A stretch of 64,000 nucleotides of DNA from Allobosea caraganae (GTDB taxonomy: Bacteria; Pseudomonadota; Alphaproteobacteria; Rhizobiales; Beijerinckiaceae). The notes beneath the pieces were generated by a model that ran no database searches, was not told the origin of the DNA, and saw only the letters and a list, made by a program, of their open reading frames with translations. Shown in pieces: positions 29,656 through 39,220 of this stretch. The DNA is taken from NCBI RefSeq assembly GCF_003351345.1, contig NZ_QQTO01000001.1, forward strand, positions 62,001-126,000. The letters are read 5' to 3'. The translations under genes were made by a program, and so were the position numbers. Each line of letters starts with the position of its first letter. Within the stretch, counting starts at the first letter, position 1.

Positions 29656-30528
29656 CTATTGGTGAAAGGTCCAGAGTAGGCTTTCGCTGAGTTCCTTCAA
29701 TGCCTCGACGGCGTCCGGCCGCTCGCGCGCGACGGCTGCGATCAGGGCATCCGCGAGCGCGAACACTGCCGTCGGCGAATTCGGGAGGAGGCGACTGCGG
29801 GCCGGCGCGAATAGCGTGACGTCGGCGATCGGCGCGAGCGGCGATGTCGGGCTGTCCGTCAGCACGAGCAGCGCCGCGCCGCGCTTCTTGGCGAAGTTGG
29901 CGAGGTCGAGCGTCGCGCGGGAGTAGCGCGGGACCGAGATCGCCACGACGAGATCGTTCGGCCGGGCCGACATCATGTGGCGGATGGCGCGCTCGGGGCC
30001 AGTGCGCGAGGATGCGAAGATCACGTCGGCATCGAGATACAGAGCCAGCCCATCCTCGAGGAAGGAGGCGACGTGGTGGCTCGCGCCGGAGGCGGCGATG
30101 AAGACGCGCGGCGCCTTCAGCAGGAGCTCCACGGCCCGCGTCGCGGCTGCCTCCGTCAGCCCGTCGCGCGCGGCCTGGAGGTTTGCGGCCTGGTCGGCGA
30201 GGGCGTCTGCGAACGTCGCGAAGGTCGACCCCGCGGCCGAGCGCGCACCGGCGAAGCTGTCGACCGGGTCGTGCGCGAACTTCAGCGCGGCCGAAAGCGC
30301 GCTGCGGAACTCGCCATAGCCACCATAGCCCAGCGTCCGGACGAAGCGCGTCACCGTGGCGTTGGAGGTCCCGCTGCCCTCGGCCAGCCCCTCGATGGTC
30401 ATCGTCGCGACGTCGAGCGGATGCTGCAGCACGAAATCGGCGGCACGGCGATGGCCGTTGCTCAGCGACGGGTAACTCTGCGCGATCCGGTTGGAGAGAT
30501 CCGTCGTCGGCTTCAGGCCCTGGGACAT
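29656..30528 (-). CDS. MurR/RpiR family transcriptional regulator
   Basis: A 290-residue regulator. Residues about 1-80 form the RpiR-type HTH (MTIEGLAEGSGTSNATVTRFVRTLGYGGYGEFR), and residues about 125-260 form a SIS phosphosugar-binding domain (APRVFIAASGASHHVASF, PNDLVVAISVPRYSRATLDLANFAKKRGA). Such proteins usually repress sugar or amino-sugar catabolic genes and respond to phosphosugars. The gene is upstream of the orphan binding-protein gene on the same strand and divergent from the peptide transporter operon, so either could be its target. Confidence 0.88.
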   Translation of the reverse strand: MSQGLKPTTDLSNRIAQSYPSLSNGHRRAADFVLQHPLDVATMTIEGLAEGSGTSNATVTRFVRTLGYGGYGEFRSALSAALKFAHDPVDSFAGARSAAGSTFATFADALADQAANLQAARDGLTEAAATRAVELLLKAPRVFIAASGASHHVASFLEDGLALYLDADVIFASSRTGPERAIRHMMSARPNDLVVAISVPRYSRATLDLANFAKKRGAALLVLTDSPTSPLAPIADVTLFAPARSRLLPNSPTAVFALADALIAAVARERPDAVEALKELSESLLWTFHQ

Positions 30529-30542
30529 GCGTCGCCACCCGA

Positions 30543-30582
30543 TTGACGTTCAAATATTTTCATGTTTGCTACTAGACGAAAA
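30543..30582 (+). promoter_or_regulatory. Putative promoter and inverted repeat before the peptide ABC operon
   Basis: TTGACG at 30543-30548 fits a -35 box; a weak -10 (TTGCTA, 30566-30571) follows after 17 bases. An inverted repeat TTTTC (30557-30561) / GAAAA (30578-30582) overlaps it and could be the RpiR operator. Transcription would begin near 30579, which argues against translation starting at the ATG at 30582. Confidence 0.4.
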
Positions 30583-30623
30583 TGAAGCTGTCAAAAGCGT
30601 CCAAGTCGGGAGCGGATTTCACC

Positions 30624-32237
30624 ATGCGTCAGTCCCTGTTCGCCGCGGCCTTTGCCGCCCTCTGCCTGCCCGCGACCGCGGTCTCGGCGCAAACCCTGCG
30701 CATCGCGCTGGCGTCGGAGCCGACGGCCGTCGATCCGCATTATCACGACCTCACCCCGAACAACGCCTTGGCGCAGCATATCTTCGACTCGCTCGTCAGC
30801 CAGGACGAGCAGCAGAAGCTGCATCCGAGCCTCGCCTCGTCCTGGGAGAATGACGGCAAGAACCGCTGGACCTTCAAGCTGCGCCAGGGTGTGAAATTCT
30901 CGAACGGCAAGCCGTTCACCGCGGAGGACGTGGTCTTCACCTTCTGCCGGACGCTGAAGAACGAGACCAAGGTCTCGGATTCCTTCGCCGACGTCACCGG
31001 TAACTTCGCTTCGGTCGAGACGCCGGACCCGCAGACGCTGGTGATCAGCACCACCAATCCCGAGCCGCTGCTGCCGAACCTGCTCTCGGCGCTCAGCATC
31101 CTCTCGGCCGGGATCGTCGAGCATGGGCCGATCAGCTACGACGTCGCCAAGAACTGCGGCGTCACCGGCCCCTGGCCAACGGTCAGCGGCTTCAACGATG
31201 GCACGCTCGCCATCGGCACCGGTCCCTACAAGCTGAAATCCTATGTGCGCGGCTCGGCGATCGAGCTGGAGCGCAACCCGACCTATTGGGGCAAGGCCGA
31301 GCCCTGGGCCAGCGTGCGCCTGCTGCCCGTCAGCAATGCCGGCCCGCGCCTCGCGGGCCTTCTGGCCGGCGACTACGACGTGATCGAGAACCCGGCGGCG
31401 CGCGATCTCGGCCGGATCAGGGGCGACAAGCGCTTCGGCCATGTCGTCACCCCCTCGACCCGGGTGATCTACCTCCAGCTCGACGTCGCGCGTGACCAGA
31501 GCCCCTTCGTCAAGTCGGAGGACGGCAAGAACCCGCTCAAGGACCCGCGCGTGCGCCAGGCGATGTCGCTCGCCATCGACCGCGACGCCATCGTGAAGCG
31601 CATCATGGATGGCGCGGCGGAGCCGGCCTATCAGTACCTGCCGACAGGCATGTTCGGCACCCAGCCGAACCCGCCGAAGCTCGCCTATGATCCCGCGGCG
31701 GCCAAGAAGCTGCTGGCCGAGGCGGGCTACGCCAAGGGTTTCCAGCTTACCGTGGCGACGACCAATGATCGCTACATCAACGACAGCCAGATCACCCAGG
31801 CGGTGGCGCAGTATCTGACCCAGGTCGGCATCAAGACCGAGGTCGACGCGATGACGCGGGCGATCTATTTCCCGCGCCGCGCCAAGAAGGAATTCAGCGT
31901 CGCGCTCGGCGGCTGGGGCTCCGCCACCGGCGAGGCAGCCTCCTTCCTGCGCCAGTGGCCGCCGACCCCGAACGAGGCCAAGACGATCGGTGGCTCGAAC
32001 TATGGCGGCTACAAGAACGAGCAGTTCGACAAGGTGATCCGCGAGGCGATCACCACGCTCGACGACGCCAAGCGCGCAGCGCTTCTGCAGGAGGCCGGCA
32101 AGCTTGTCCTCGCCGACAACGCTTTCATCCCGCTGCACTTCGAGAGCGGCATCTGGGCCTTCAAGTCCGATCTCACCGTTGCCGGCCGCGCCGACCAGTT
32201 CATGCTGGCGATGTCGGTGAAGCCGGTCGCGAAATAA
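30624..32237 (+). CDS. Peptide ABC transporter binding protein (DppA/OppA type)
   Basis: A 537-residue family 5 solute-binding protein. The start at 30624 directly precedes a signal peptide (MRQSLFAAAFAALCLPATAVSA, cleaved before QTLRIA). Family features are LASEPTAVDPHYHDLTPNN, FKLRQGVKFSNGKPFTAEDVVFTF near residue 85 and GTGPYKLKSYVRGSAIELERNPTYWG near residue 200. It binds di- or oligopeptides, or sometimes sugars or opines, in the periplasm and passes them to the permeases downstream. It heads a five-gene transporter operon plus a hydrolase gene. Confidence 0.9.
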   Translation: MRQSLFAAAFAALCLPATAVSAQTLRIALASEPTAVDPHYHDLTPNNALAQHIFDSLVSQDEQQKLHPSLASSWENDGKNRWTFKLRQGVKFSNGKPFTAEDVVFTFCRTLKNETKVSDSFADVTGNFASVETPDPQTLVISTTNPEPLLPNLLSALSILSAGIVEHGPISYDVAKNCGVTGPWPTVSGFNDGTLAIGTGPYKLKSYVRGSAIELERNPTYWGKAEPWASVRLLPVSNAGPRLAGLLAGDYDVIENPAARDLGRIRGDKRFGHVVTPSTRVIYLQLDVARDQSPFVKSEDGKNPLKDPRVRQAMSLAIDRDAIVKRIMDGAAEPAYQYLPTGMFGTQPNPPKLAYDPAAAKKLLAEAGYAKGFQLTVATTNDRYINDSQITQAVAQYLTQVGIKTEVDAMTRAIYFPRRAKKEFSVALGGWGSATGEAASFLRQWPPTPNEAKTIGGSNYGGYKNEQFDKVIREAITTLDDAKRAALLQEAGKLVLADNAFIPLHFESGIWAFKSDLTVAGRADQFMLAMSVKPVAK

Positions 32238-32249
32238 GTCCTGGGAACG

Positions 32250-32275
32250 ACGGGCCGCCCGCGAGGGTGGCCCGT
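32250..32275 (+). promoter_or_regulatory. Intra-operon stem-loop after the peptide-binding-protein gene
   Basis: ACGGGCC (32250-32256) and GGCCCGT (32269-32275) form a 7-bp stem between the binding-protein and first permease genes. As at 12675, it probably shapes relative message levels. Confidence 0.45.
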
Positions 32276-32306
32276 GCGGAACGCGTAGCGGAGCCGGTCG
32301 AGCCTC

Positions 32307-33284
32307 ATGACCGCCTATGTCCTGCAGCGACTGATCCAGAGCGTGCTCGTTCTGCTCGCGGTTTCGGTCGTGGTCTTCTTCGCCGTCTACGGCATCGGCG
32401 ATCCGATCGAGCTGCTGGTCTCGCCGCAGGTCAGCGCGGCCGAGCGCGAGGCGCTGATCCGGCGCCTCGGCCTCGACCTGCCGGTCTGGCAGCAATATTT
32501 CGTGTTCATGGGCAATGCCCTGAAGGGCGATCTCGGGCGCTCCTTCGTGCATGGCGTGCCGGCGATCGAGCTGATCCTCGCCCGGCTGCCTGCGACCTTC
32601 GAGCTCGTGCTGCTGGCGATGACGTTCGCCATCTTTACCGGCGTGCCGCTCGGCCTCTTCGCCGGGCTCGACCCGGAGAGCCGGCCCTCCCGCATCATCA
32701 TGGCCGGCACGGTGCTGGGCTATTCGCTGCCGAGCTTCTGGAAGGGCATGATGCTGATCCTGCTCTTCGCCGTCGTGCTCGGCTGGCTGCCGACCGCCGG
32801 GCGCGGCGAGACGGTCACGGTGCTCGGCATCTCGACCAGCCTGCTGACGCTGGACGGGCTGCGGCATCTCGTGCTGCCGGCGCTCAACCTCGCCATCCCC
32901 AACATGGCGCTGATGATCCGCCTCGTCGCCGCCGGCACCACCGAGACGATGACGCAGGACTACGTGAAATACGCTCGCGCCAAGGGCGTGAGGCCCCGGC
33001 GCATCGTCGGCCGGCACGTGCTGCGCAACATCCTGATCCCGGTCGTCACCGTGGTCGGCATCGAGTTCGGCAGCCTCGTCGCCTTCTCGACGATCACCGA
33101 GACCGTCTTCGCCTGGCCGGGCATGGGCAAGCTCCTGATCGATTCGGTCTACCAGCTCGACCGGCCGGTCGTCGTCGCCTACGTCCTACTCGCGACGCTG
33201 CTCTTCGTCACCGTCAACTTCCTCGTCGACATCCTCTACGCCGCGCTCGACCCGCGGGTGAAGCTGACGGGAGAGATGGCATGA
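32307..33284 (+). CDS. Peptide ABC transporter permease (DppB type)
   Basis: A 325-residue inner-membrane permease of the DppB/OppB type: an N-terminal segment, a periplasmic loop (RRLGLDLPVWQQYFVFMGNALKGDLGRSF), then the transmembrane core. The EAA-type loop is KYARAKGVRPRRIVGRHVLRN near residues 220-240, and TVFAWPGMGKLLIDS near 268 is a family hallmark. The stop overlaps the next permease start (ATGA). Confidence 0.92.
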   Translation: MTAYVLQRLIQSVLVLLAVSVVVFFAVYGIGDPIELLVSPQVSAAEREALIRRLGLDLPVWQQYFVFMGNALKGDLGRSFVHGVPAIELILARLPATFELVLLAMTFAIFTGVPLGLFAGLDPESRPSRIIMAGTVLGYSLPSFWKGMMLILLFAVVLGWLPTAGRGETVTVLGISTSLLTLDGLRHLVLPALNLAIPNMALMIRLVAAGTTETMTQDYVKYARAKGVRPRRIVGRHVLRNILIPVVTVVGIEFGSLVAFSTITETVFAWPGMGKLLIDSVYQLDRPVVVAYVLLATLLFVTVNFLVDILYAALDPRVKLTGEMA

Positions 33285-34189
33285 GCGCGAAGGCGAAGAC
33301 GCCGGCCGTTCCGGCCTATGCCGATACGCAGCTGCGCGGGAAGGTGCTGCGCCGGATCCGCAGCCGGCCGACGACGCGCGGCGCTGCCATCCTGCTCGGC
33401 GTCATGGTGCTGCTGGCGCTGCTGGCGCCGGTCATCGCACCGCAGAACCCGCACGACCTCGCCTCGCTCAGCGTGATGGACAACCGCCTGCCGCCGGGCG
33501 AGGCCGGCATGACCGGCGTGACCTACTGGCTCGGCACGGATTCGCAGGGGCGCGACATGCTGAGCGCGATCCTCTACGGCCTGCGCACCAGCCTGATGGT
33601 CGGCTTGTCCGCGACGCTGGGCGCGCTCTTCATCGGCATCTCGGCCGGGCTTCTGGCGGCGCAGTTCGGCGGGGCGGTCGATGCCGTGATCATGCGCGTC
33701 GTCGATTTCATGCTCGGCTTTCCCTCGATCCTGATCGCGCTCGTGCTGCTCGCCTCGATCGGGCGCGGGGTGGACAAGGTCATCCTCGCCATCGTGCTGG
33801 TGCAGTGGGCCCAATACGCCCGGCTGATGCGCGCCTCCGCGCTGGTCGAGCGGCGCAAGGAATACATCGAGGCGGCGCTGAATTTCGGCCTGCCGACCCG
33901 GTACATCATGATCGCGCATCTGCTGCCCAATTCGGTCGGCTCGGTGCTGGTCGTCGCCTCGATCAGCGTCGCCAGCGCGATCACGCTGGAGGCGACGCTC
34001 TCCTTCCTCGGCGTCGGCGTGCCGGTGACGCAGCCCTCGCTCGGCCTGCTGATCGCCAACGGCTTCGAGTTCCTCCTGTCGGGCGAATACTGGATCGCGG
34101 TCTTCCCCGGCATCGCGCTGGTGCTGCTGATCGTCTCGCTCAACCTCGTCGGCGACAGGCTGCGCCGCAGCTTCAACGTGCGCTCATGA
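33281..34189 (+). CDS. Peptide ABC transporter permease (DppC type)
   Basis: A 302-residue permease beginning at the ATGA overlap. It has an N-terminal cytoplasmic tail, a first segment (AAILLGVMVLLALLAPVIAP), the typical YWLGTDSQGRDMLSAILYGLRTSLMVG block near residue 83, and an EAA loop YIEAALNFGLPTRYIMIAHLLPN near residue 197. A long upstream open frame in the same register is not real. Its stop overlaps the ATPase start by four bases. Confidence 0.92.
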   Translation: MSAKAKTPAVPAYADTQLRGKVLRRIRSRPTTRGAAILLGVMVLLALLAPVIAPQNPHDLASLSVMDNRLPPGEAGMTGVTYWLGTDSQGRDMLSAILYGLRTSLMVGLSATLGALFIGISAGLLAAQFGGAVDAVIMRVVDFMLGFPSILIALVLLASIGRGVDKVILAIVLVQWAQYARLMRASALVERRKEYIEAALNFGLPTRYIMIAHLLPNSVGSVLVVASISVASAITLEATLSFLGVGVPVTQPSLGLLIANGFEFLLSGEYWIAVFPGIALVLLIVSLNLVGDRLRRSFNVRS

Positions 34190-35166
34190 GTGACGCCCTG
34201 CTCGAGGTCCGCGGCCTCAGGACCGTGTTCCATGCGCTCGACGGCGCCTGGCCCGCCGTCGACGGTGTCGATTTCAATGTCGCGCGCGGCGAGGTGCTGG
34301 GGCTCGTCGGCGAATCGGGCTCCGGCAAGTCGGTAACCGGCTTCTCGCTGGTCAGGCTCATCGATCCGCCGGGCGAGATCGTCTCCGGCACGATCAGCTT
34401 CGACGGCGAGGATCTGCTTGGCGCCTCCGAGGAACGGTTGCGCGCCCTGCGCGGCGACCGCATCGCGATGATCTTCCAGGACCCGCTGATGACGCTGAAC
34501 CCGGTGCTCAGCATCGGCGAGCAGATGAGCGAGGCGATCCTGGAGCATCGCGCATGCAGCCGGGCGGAGGCGCTGGCTAAAGCCGCTGAGGCGCTGGCGC
34601 GCGTCGGCATCTCCTCGCCCGAGGCGCGACTGCGGCAGTTTCCGCATGAATTCTCCGGCGGCATGCGCCAGCGCGTCGCCATCGCCACGGCGCTGCTCAA
34701 CGCGCCCGACCTGATCATCGCCGACGAGCCGACGACGGCGCTCGACGTCACCATCCAGAGCCAGATCCTGTTCGAGGTGCAGAAGCTCAGCCGCGAGACC
34801 GGCACCGCGGTGCTCTGGATCACGCATGATCTCGCCGTGGTGGCCGAACTCGCCGACCGGGTAGCGGTGATGTATGCCGGCCGCATCGTCGAGATCGGCC
34901 CCGTCGACCAGGTGCTCGACGCGCCGCGCCATCCCTATACGATCGGGCTGCTGAAATCCTCCGCCACCATGGTCGCGCCGGGCGAGCGGCTCCACCAGAT
35001 CGACGGCGTCGCACCGCGCATCGACGCGCGGCCGAGCGGCTGCCCGTTCCGGCCGCGTTGCCTGCGCGTCCAGCCGATCTGCGCCGATGAGGACCCCGCC
35101 GCGACGGGGCAGGGCGGGCACAGCTTTCGCTGTCACAACCCGGTGCCGGCGGGAGACGCGGCATGA
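34186..35166 (+). CDS. Peptide ABC transporter ATPase (DppD type)
   Basis: A 326-residue ATP-binding protein. Walker A is GESGSGKS (about residues 42-49), the signature FSGGMRQRVAIA lies near residue 155, Walker B is LIIADEPTTALD near residue 178, and the switch His lies in WITHDLAVV. The C-terminal oligopeptide-transporter tail has the Cys-rich CPFRPRC pattern known in this family. It starts at an ATGA overlap and ends at another with the second ATPase. It energises import together with the downstream DppF-type protein. Confidence 0.92.
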   Translation: MSDALLEVRGLRTVFHALDGAWPAVDGVDFNVARGEVLGLVGESGSGKSVTGFSLVRLIDPPGEIVSGTISFDGEDLLGASEERLRALRGDRIAMIFQDPLMTLNPVLSIGEQMSEAILEHRACSRAEALAKAAEALARVGISSPEARLRQFPHEFSGGMRQRVAIATALLNAPDLIIADEPTTALDVTIQSQILFEVQKLSRETGTAVLWITHDLAVVAELADRVAVMYAGRIVEIGPVDQVLDAPRHPYTIGLLKSSATMVAPGERLHQIDGVAPRIDARPSGCPFRPRCLRVQPICADEDPAATGQGGHSFRCHNPVPAGDAA

Positions 35167-36170
35167 GCGCGCCGATCATCGAGCTCAAGGGCGTGGCCAA
35201 GCACTTCCGCCGTAGCCCGACGCTGGCGGAGCGCATCCTGATGGCGACCGGGCGGGGCAAGGCGCCCCCGGTGCTGCGCGCCGTCGACGGCGTCGATCTC
35301 AGCGTGCGGCGTGGCGAGGTGCTCGGCCTCGTCGGCGAATCCGGTTGCGGCAAGTCGACGCTCGCGCGCGTCGTCACCGGCATTCTGAAGCCGAGCGCGG
35401 GCGAGGTGGTCTACGAGCAGCGGCCAGTGGCCAGGCTCAAGGGCAAGGAGCGGCTCGATTTCCTGCTCAAGGTCCAGATGATCTTCCAGGACCCTTACGC
35501 CTCGCTCGATCCGCGCATGAAGGTCAGCCGCATCGTCGGCGAGGCGCTGAGCGTCCACAAGCTTCTGCCCAGGGCCGAGATCGACAAGGCGGTGGACCAG
35601 GCGCTGAGCGAGGTCGGGCTCGATCTCGCCTATCGCGAGCGCTATCCGCACCAGTTCTCGGGCGGGCAGCGCCAGCGCATCGGCATCGCGCGAGCCCTGG
35701 CCGTGAAGCCCGATTTCCTCGTCTGCGACGAGCCGGTTTCGGCGCTCGACGTCTCGATCCAGGCGCAGGTCGTCAACCTGTTCATGGATGTGCGTGCCCG
35801 CCACGGCCTGACCTATCTTTTCGTCAGCCACGATCTCGGCCTGGTGCGCCATATCAGCGACCGGGTCGCGATCATGTATCTCGGCCGCATCGTTGAGATC
35901 GGCGCGGCGAACGAGGTGTTCGCTGGGCCCGCGCACCCCTACAGCGCGGCGCTGATCGCGGCGATACCCTCGGCGGCGCGGCGCAAGCAGGCCTTCCAGC
36001 CGCTCAAGGGCGAATTGCCGTCGCCGCTCGCGCCGCCGCCGGGCTGCCCTTTCCATCCGCGCTGCGAGCAGGCGATGCCGGTTTGCCGCGAGGTTCGGCC
36101 GGTCCTGACCGAGATCGCGCCCGGCCGCAGCGCCGCCTGCCACCTGCACACGGCTTCGGAGTCCGCATGA
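35163..36170 (+). CDS. Peptide ABC transporter ATPase (DppF type)
   Basis: A 335-residue ATP-binding protein. Walker A is GESGCGKST near residue 59, the signature FSGGQRQRIGIARAL near residue 164, Walker B FLVCDEPVSALDVSI near residue 185, with the switch region FVSHDLGLV. The tail carries CPFHPRCEQAMPVC. It forms the ATPase heterodimer with the preceding gene product. Its stop overlaps the start of the alpha/beta hydrolase gene, so the hydrolase is part of the operon. Confidence 0.92.
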   Translation: MSAPIIELKGVAKHFRRSPTLAERILMATGRGKAPPVLRAVDGVDLSVRRGEVLGLVGESGCGKSTLARVVTGILKPSAGEVVYEQRPVARLKGKERLDFLLKVQMIFQDPYASLDPRMKVSRIVGEALSVHKLLPRAEIDKAVDQALSEVGLDLAYRERYPHQFSGGQRQRIGIARALAVKPDFLVCDEPVSALDVSIQAQVVNLFMDVRARHGLTYLFVSHDLGLVRHISDRVAIMYLGRIVEIGAANEVFAGPAHPYSAALIAAIPSAARRKQAFQPLKGELPSPLAPPPGCPFHPRCEQAMPVCREVRPVLTEIAPGRSAACHLHTASESA

Positions 36171-37042
36171 CCACCACGACCCTCAATCCGCCGCTCGGGC
36201 GCAGCACGCTGCCCTTCGTCGACGGCCGCCATCCGGACCGGCCGCTCGCCGTCAATGTCTACCGGCCGGTGCGCCACCAGCCGAACGATCCCGTCATCGT
36301 CGTGCAGCACGGCATGATGCGCAACGGCGACGATTATCGCGATTTCTGGATCGACGCGGCCGAGAAGCACGGCCTGCTGATCGTGGCGCCGACCTTTCCC
36401 AACGAGCACTTCCCCAAGGCCGAAGGCTACAACAACGGCCTGCTGGTCACCGATGATGGCGCGATCGCCCCGCGCGAGCAGTGGCTCTATGCGGTGCCGG
36501 AACGCGTGCTCGACGCGCTGCGGGCCGGTGGCGTGATCGAACGCCCCGTCATTCGCATCTTCGGCCATTCGGCCGGCGGCCAGTTCGTGCATCGCATGCT
36601 GGCGACGGAAGGCGGCGCGCTGTTTACGGCGGCGATGGCCGCCAACTCGGGCTGGTACACGCTGCCGACGCTCGAACGCCGCTTCCCGGAGGGGCTCGGC
36701 GGCGCCGGTCTCGACCGGGATGCGCTGGTGCGCTGGCTCGCCTATCCGATGATCATCTTCGCCGGGGACCGCGACATCGTCACCGACGATCCCAATCTGC
36801 CGGCGCAGGCCGAAGCGCTGGCGCAGGGCCCGCACCGCTATGGGCGCGCCCATTTCATGCTCGACTTCGCCCGCACCGAGGCCAGCCGGCTCCGCGTGCC
36901 CTGCAACTGGCAGCTGATCACGGTCGGCGGGATCGGCCACGACGGCGCTGCGATGTCGCGCGCGGCGGCGGCCTACTGGTTCGAAGGCGGCCGAATCCCT
37001 CCGGCGGAGGAACTCGGAAGACAGGCCGAACCGGTGCTCTGA
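36167..37042 (+). CDS. Alpha/beta hydrolase, last gene of the peptide ABC operon
   Basis: A 291-residue alpha/beta-fold hydrolase. The oxyanion region is [15 protein letters not shown] near residue 45, the nucleophile Ser is in FGHSAGGQF near residue 138, and a catalytic Asp candidate lies in [12 protein letters not shown] near residue 198. The His is probably in [10 protein letters not shown] near residue 260. There is no signal peptide, so it is cytoplasmic. The four-base overlap with the upstream ATPase suggests it acts on the imported compound, perhaps by opening an ester or amide. Substrate unknown. Confidence 0.82.
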   Translation: MTTTTLNPPLGRSTLPFVDGRHPDRPLAVNVYRPVRHQPNDPVIVVQHGMMRNGDDYRDFWIDAAEKHGLLIVAPTFPNEHFPKAEGYNNGLLVTDDGAIAPREQWLYAVPERVLDALRAGGVIERPVIRIFGHSAGGQFVHRMLATEGGALFTAAMAANSGWYTLPTLERRFPEGLGGAGLDRDALVRWLAYPMIIFAGDRDIVTDDPNLPAQAEALAQGPHRYGRAHFMLDFARTEASRLRVPCNWQLITVGGIGHDGAAMSRAAAAYWFEGGRIPPAEELGRQAEPVL

Positions 37043-37231
37043 GGTCGGCGCGCGACTGCGCGGGACAAGCTGGTAGGGCGCTCGCGACGGAGGCGGGCCG
37101 CCTCAAGGGTCGAAGGGATCTGATTTCTCCGGACCATTTCGACGAGGATCCGGAGCAGTCCCCGCTTGGCTATTCATGCGGCTTCTCCGCGTCTGGCGCC
37201 CGGCGCACCGCCGATGCGCCGGAATCTCATT

Positions 37232-37259
37232 TTGACGGCAACGCTGGAATTGTTAGCAT
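37232..37259 (+). promoter_or_regulatory. Putative sigma-70 promoter of ilvD
   Basis: TTGACG (37232-37237) is followed after 16 bases by TAGCAT (37254-37259). The predicted start of transcription is about 25 bases before the ilvD ATG. The match to consensus is moderate. Confidence 0.4.
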
Positions 37260-37290
37260 TCTCGTTTCTGACCTACCGATCGAGATCATC

Positions 37291-39132
37291 ATGCCTGCCT
37301 ACCGCTCTCGCACGACCACCCATGGCCGCAACATGGCCGGAGCGAGGGGGCTCTGGCGCGCCACGGGCATGAAGGACAGCGATTTCGGCAAGCCCATCAT
37401 CGCCGTGGTCAATTCCTTCACGCAATTCGTGCCGGGCCATGTCCATCTCAAGGATCTCGGCCAGCTGGTGGCGCGCGAGATCGAGAAGGCCGGCGGCGTC
37501 GCCAAGGAGTTCAACACCATCGCGGTCGATGACGGCATCGCCATGGGCCATGACGGCATGCTCTACAGCCTGCCTTCGCGCGAGCTGATCTCCGACAGCG
37601 TCGAATACATGGTCAACGCCCATTGCGCCGACGCCATGGTCTGCATCTCGAACTGCGACAAGATCACGCCCGGCATGCTGATGGCGGCGATGCGCCTCAA
37701 CATCCCCACGGTCTTCGTCTCCGGCGGCCCGATGGAGGCAGGCAAGTTCATCGCCGAGGGCGTGTTGAAGAAGGTCGACCTCGTCGATGCGATGATCGCC
37801 GCCGCCGACGACAGGGTCAGCCAGGCCGATCTCGAGGTGATCGAGCGCTCGGCCTGCCCGACCTGCGGCTCCTGCTCGGGCATGTTCACGGCCAACTCGA
37901 TGAACTGCCTGACCGAGGCGCTGGGCCTGGCGCTCCCCGGCAACGGCTCGACGCTCGCCACCCATGCCGACCGCAAGCGCCTCTTCGTCGAGGCGGGGCA
38001 TCTCATCGTCGATCTGGCGCGCCGCCATTACGAGCAGGACGACGCCTCGGTGCTGCCGCGCAACGTCGCCAGCTTCAAGGCCTTCGAGAACGCGATGACG
38101 CTCGACATCGCCATGGGCGGCTCGACCAATACGGTGCTGCATCTGCTCGCCGCCGCGCATGAAGCGGAGATCGACTTCACCATGGCCGATATCGACCGGC
38201 TGTCGCGGCGCGTGCCGGTGCTGTGCAAGGTCGCGCCCGCCGTGGCCAACGTCCATATGGAGGATGTCCATCGCGCCGGCGGCATCATGGCGATCCTCGG
38301 CGAGCTCGATCGCGCCGGGCTGATCGACACCTCGCTGCCGACCGTTCACAGCGCCAGCCTCAGCGAGGCGCTGGCGCGCTGGGACGTCAAGCAGACGGAG
38401 AGCGAGAGCGTCCGCAGCTTCTACAGCGCGGCACCCGGCGGCGTGCCGACGCAGGTCGCCTTCAGCCAGGACCGGCGCTTCGAGGAGCTCGATCTCGACC
38501 GCGAGGCCGGCGTGATCCGCGATCTCGACCACGCCTATTCAAGGGATGGCGGCCTCGCCGTGCTCTACGGCAATATCGCGCTCGACGGCTGCATCGTGAA
38601 GACGGCGGGCGTCGACGCCTCGATCCTGACCTTCTCGGGCCCGGCGGTGATCTTCGAGAGCCAGGACGCGGCGGTCGAGGGCATCCTCAACAACAAGGTC
38701 AAGGCCGGTGAGATCGTGCTGATCCGTTACGAGGGGCCGCGCGGCGGCCCGGGCATGCAGGAGATGCTCTATCCGACGAGCTACCTGAAGTCGAAGGGCC
38801 TCGGGAAGCTCTGCGCGCTGGTCACCGACGGCCGCTTCTCGGGCGGCTCCTCGGGTCTCTCGATCGGCCATGTCTCACCGGAGGCGGCCGAGGGCGGTGC
38901 GATCGGCCTTGTCGAGACCGGCGATGTCATCGCGATCGACATTCCCAACCGCAGCATCAACCTGCGGGTCCCGGACGAGGAGCTGGCGCGCCGGCGTGCC
39001 GCGATGGAGACCAAGGGCAAGGATGCCTGGAAGCCGGCCGCCCCGCGCAAGCGCAAGGTCTCGACGGCCTTGAAGGCCTATGCGGCCCTGACCACCAGCG
39101 CGGCCAAGGGTGCGGTGAGGCAGGTCGACTGA
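37291..39132 (+). CDS. ilvD: Dihydroxy-acid dehydratase
   Basis: A 613-residue IlvD that converts 2,3-dihydroxy acids to 2-keto acids in valine, leucine and isoleucine synthesis. The sequence follows the E. coli enzyme closely: [23 protein letters not shown] at the start, Fe-S ligand Cys122 in [10 protein letters not shown] and Cys195 in [12 protein letters not shown], and [20 protein letters not shown] near the C terminus. Length is normal (about 616 in E. coli). The ATG at 37291 matches the usual N terminus; the open frame to 36481 is not coding. The closeness of the match argues against a sugar-acid dehydratase (Edd-like) role. Confidence 0.95.
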   Translation: MPAYRSRTTTHGRNMAGARGLWRATGMKDSDFGKPIIAVVNSFTQFVPGHVHLKDLGQLVAREIEKAGGVAKEFNTIAVDDGIAMGHDGMLYSLPSRELISDSVEYMVNAHCADAMVCISNCDKITPGMLMAAMRLNIPTVFVSGGPMEAGKFIAEGVLKKVDLVDAMIAAADDRVSQADLEVIERSACPTCGSCSGMFTANSMNCLTEALGLALPGNGSTLATHADRKRLFVEAGHLIVDLARRHYEQDDASVLPRNVASFKAFENAMTLDIAMGGSTNTVLHLLAAAHEAEIDFTMADIDRLSRRVPVLCKVAPAVANVHMEDVHRAGGIMAILGELDRAGLIDTSLPTVHSASLSEALARWDVKQTESESVRSFYSAAPGGVPTQVAFSQDRRFEELDLDREAGVIRDLDHAYSRDGGLAVLYGNIALDGCIVKTAGVDASILTFSGPAVIFESQDAAVEGILNNKVKAGEIVLIRYEGPRGGPGMQEMLYPTSYLKSKGLGKLCALVTDGRFSGGSSGLSIGHVSPEAAEGGAIGLVETGDVIAIDIPNRSINLRVPDEELARRRAAMETKGKDAWKPAAPRKRKVSTALKAYAALTTSAAKGAVRQVD

Positions 39133-39220
39133 CGGGCGGGCCGCAGTCAGCCGGCAAACGCGGGAAATCGGCGCGAGGGAAGCCGGTCGGCGCAAGGCCG
39201 ACCGGGATGTGCGGAGCCCC

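Noticed and set aside
30591-33017. 808-codon open frame opposite the peptide transporter genes
   Set aside because: Antisense to two clear ABC genes and shows no protein-like motifs.
37291-39132. IlvD-like gene as a sugar-acid dehydratase of the neighbouring sugar cluster
   Set aside because: It follows the branched-chain dihydroxy-acid dehydratase almost motif for motif at full length, so the biosynthetic role is preferred.
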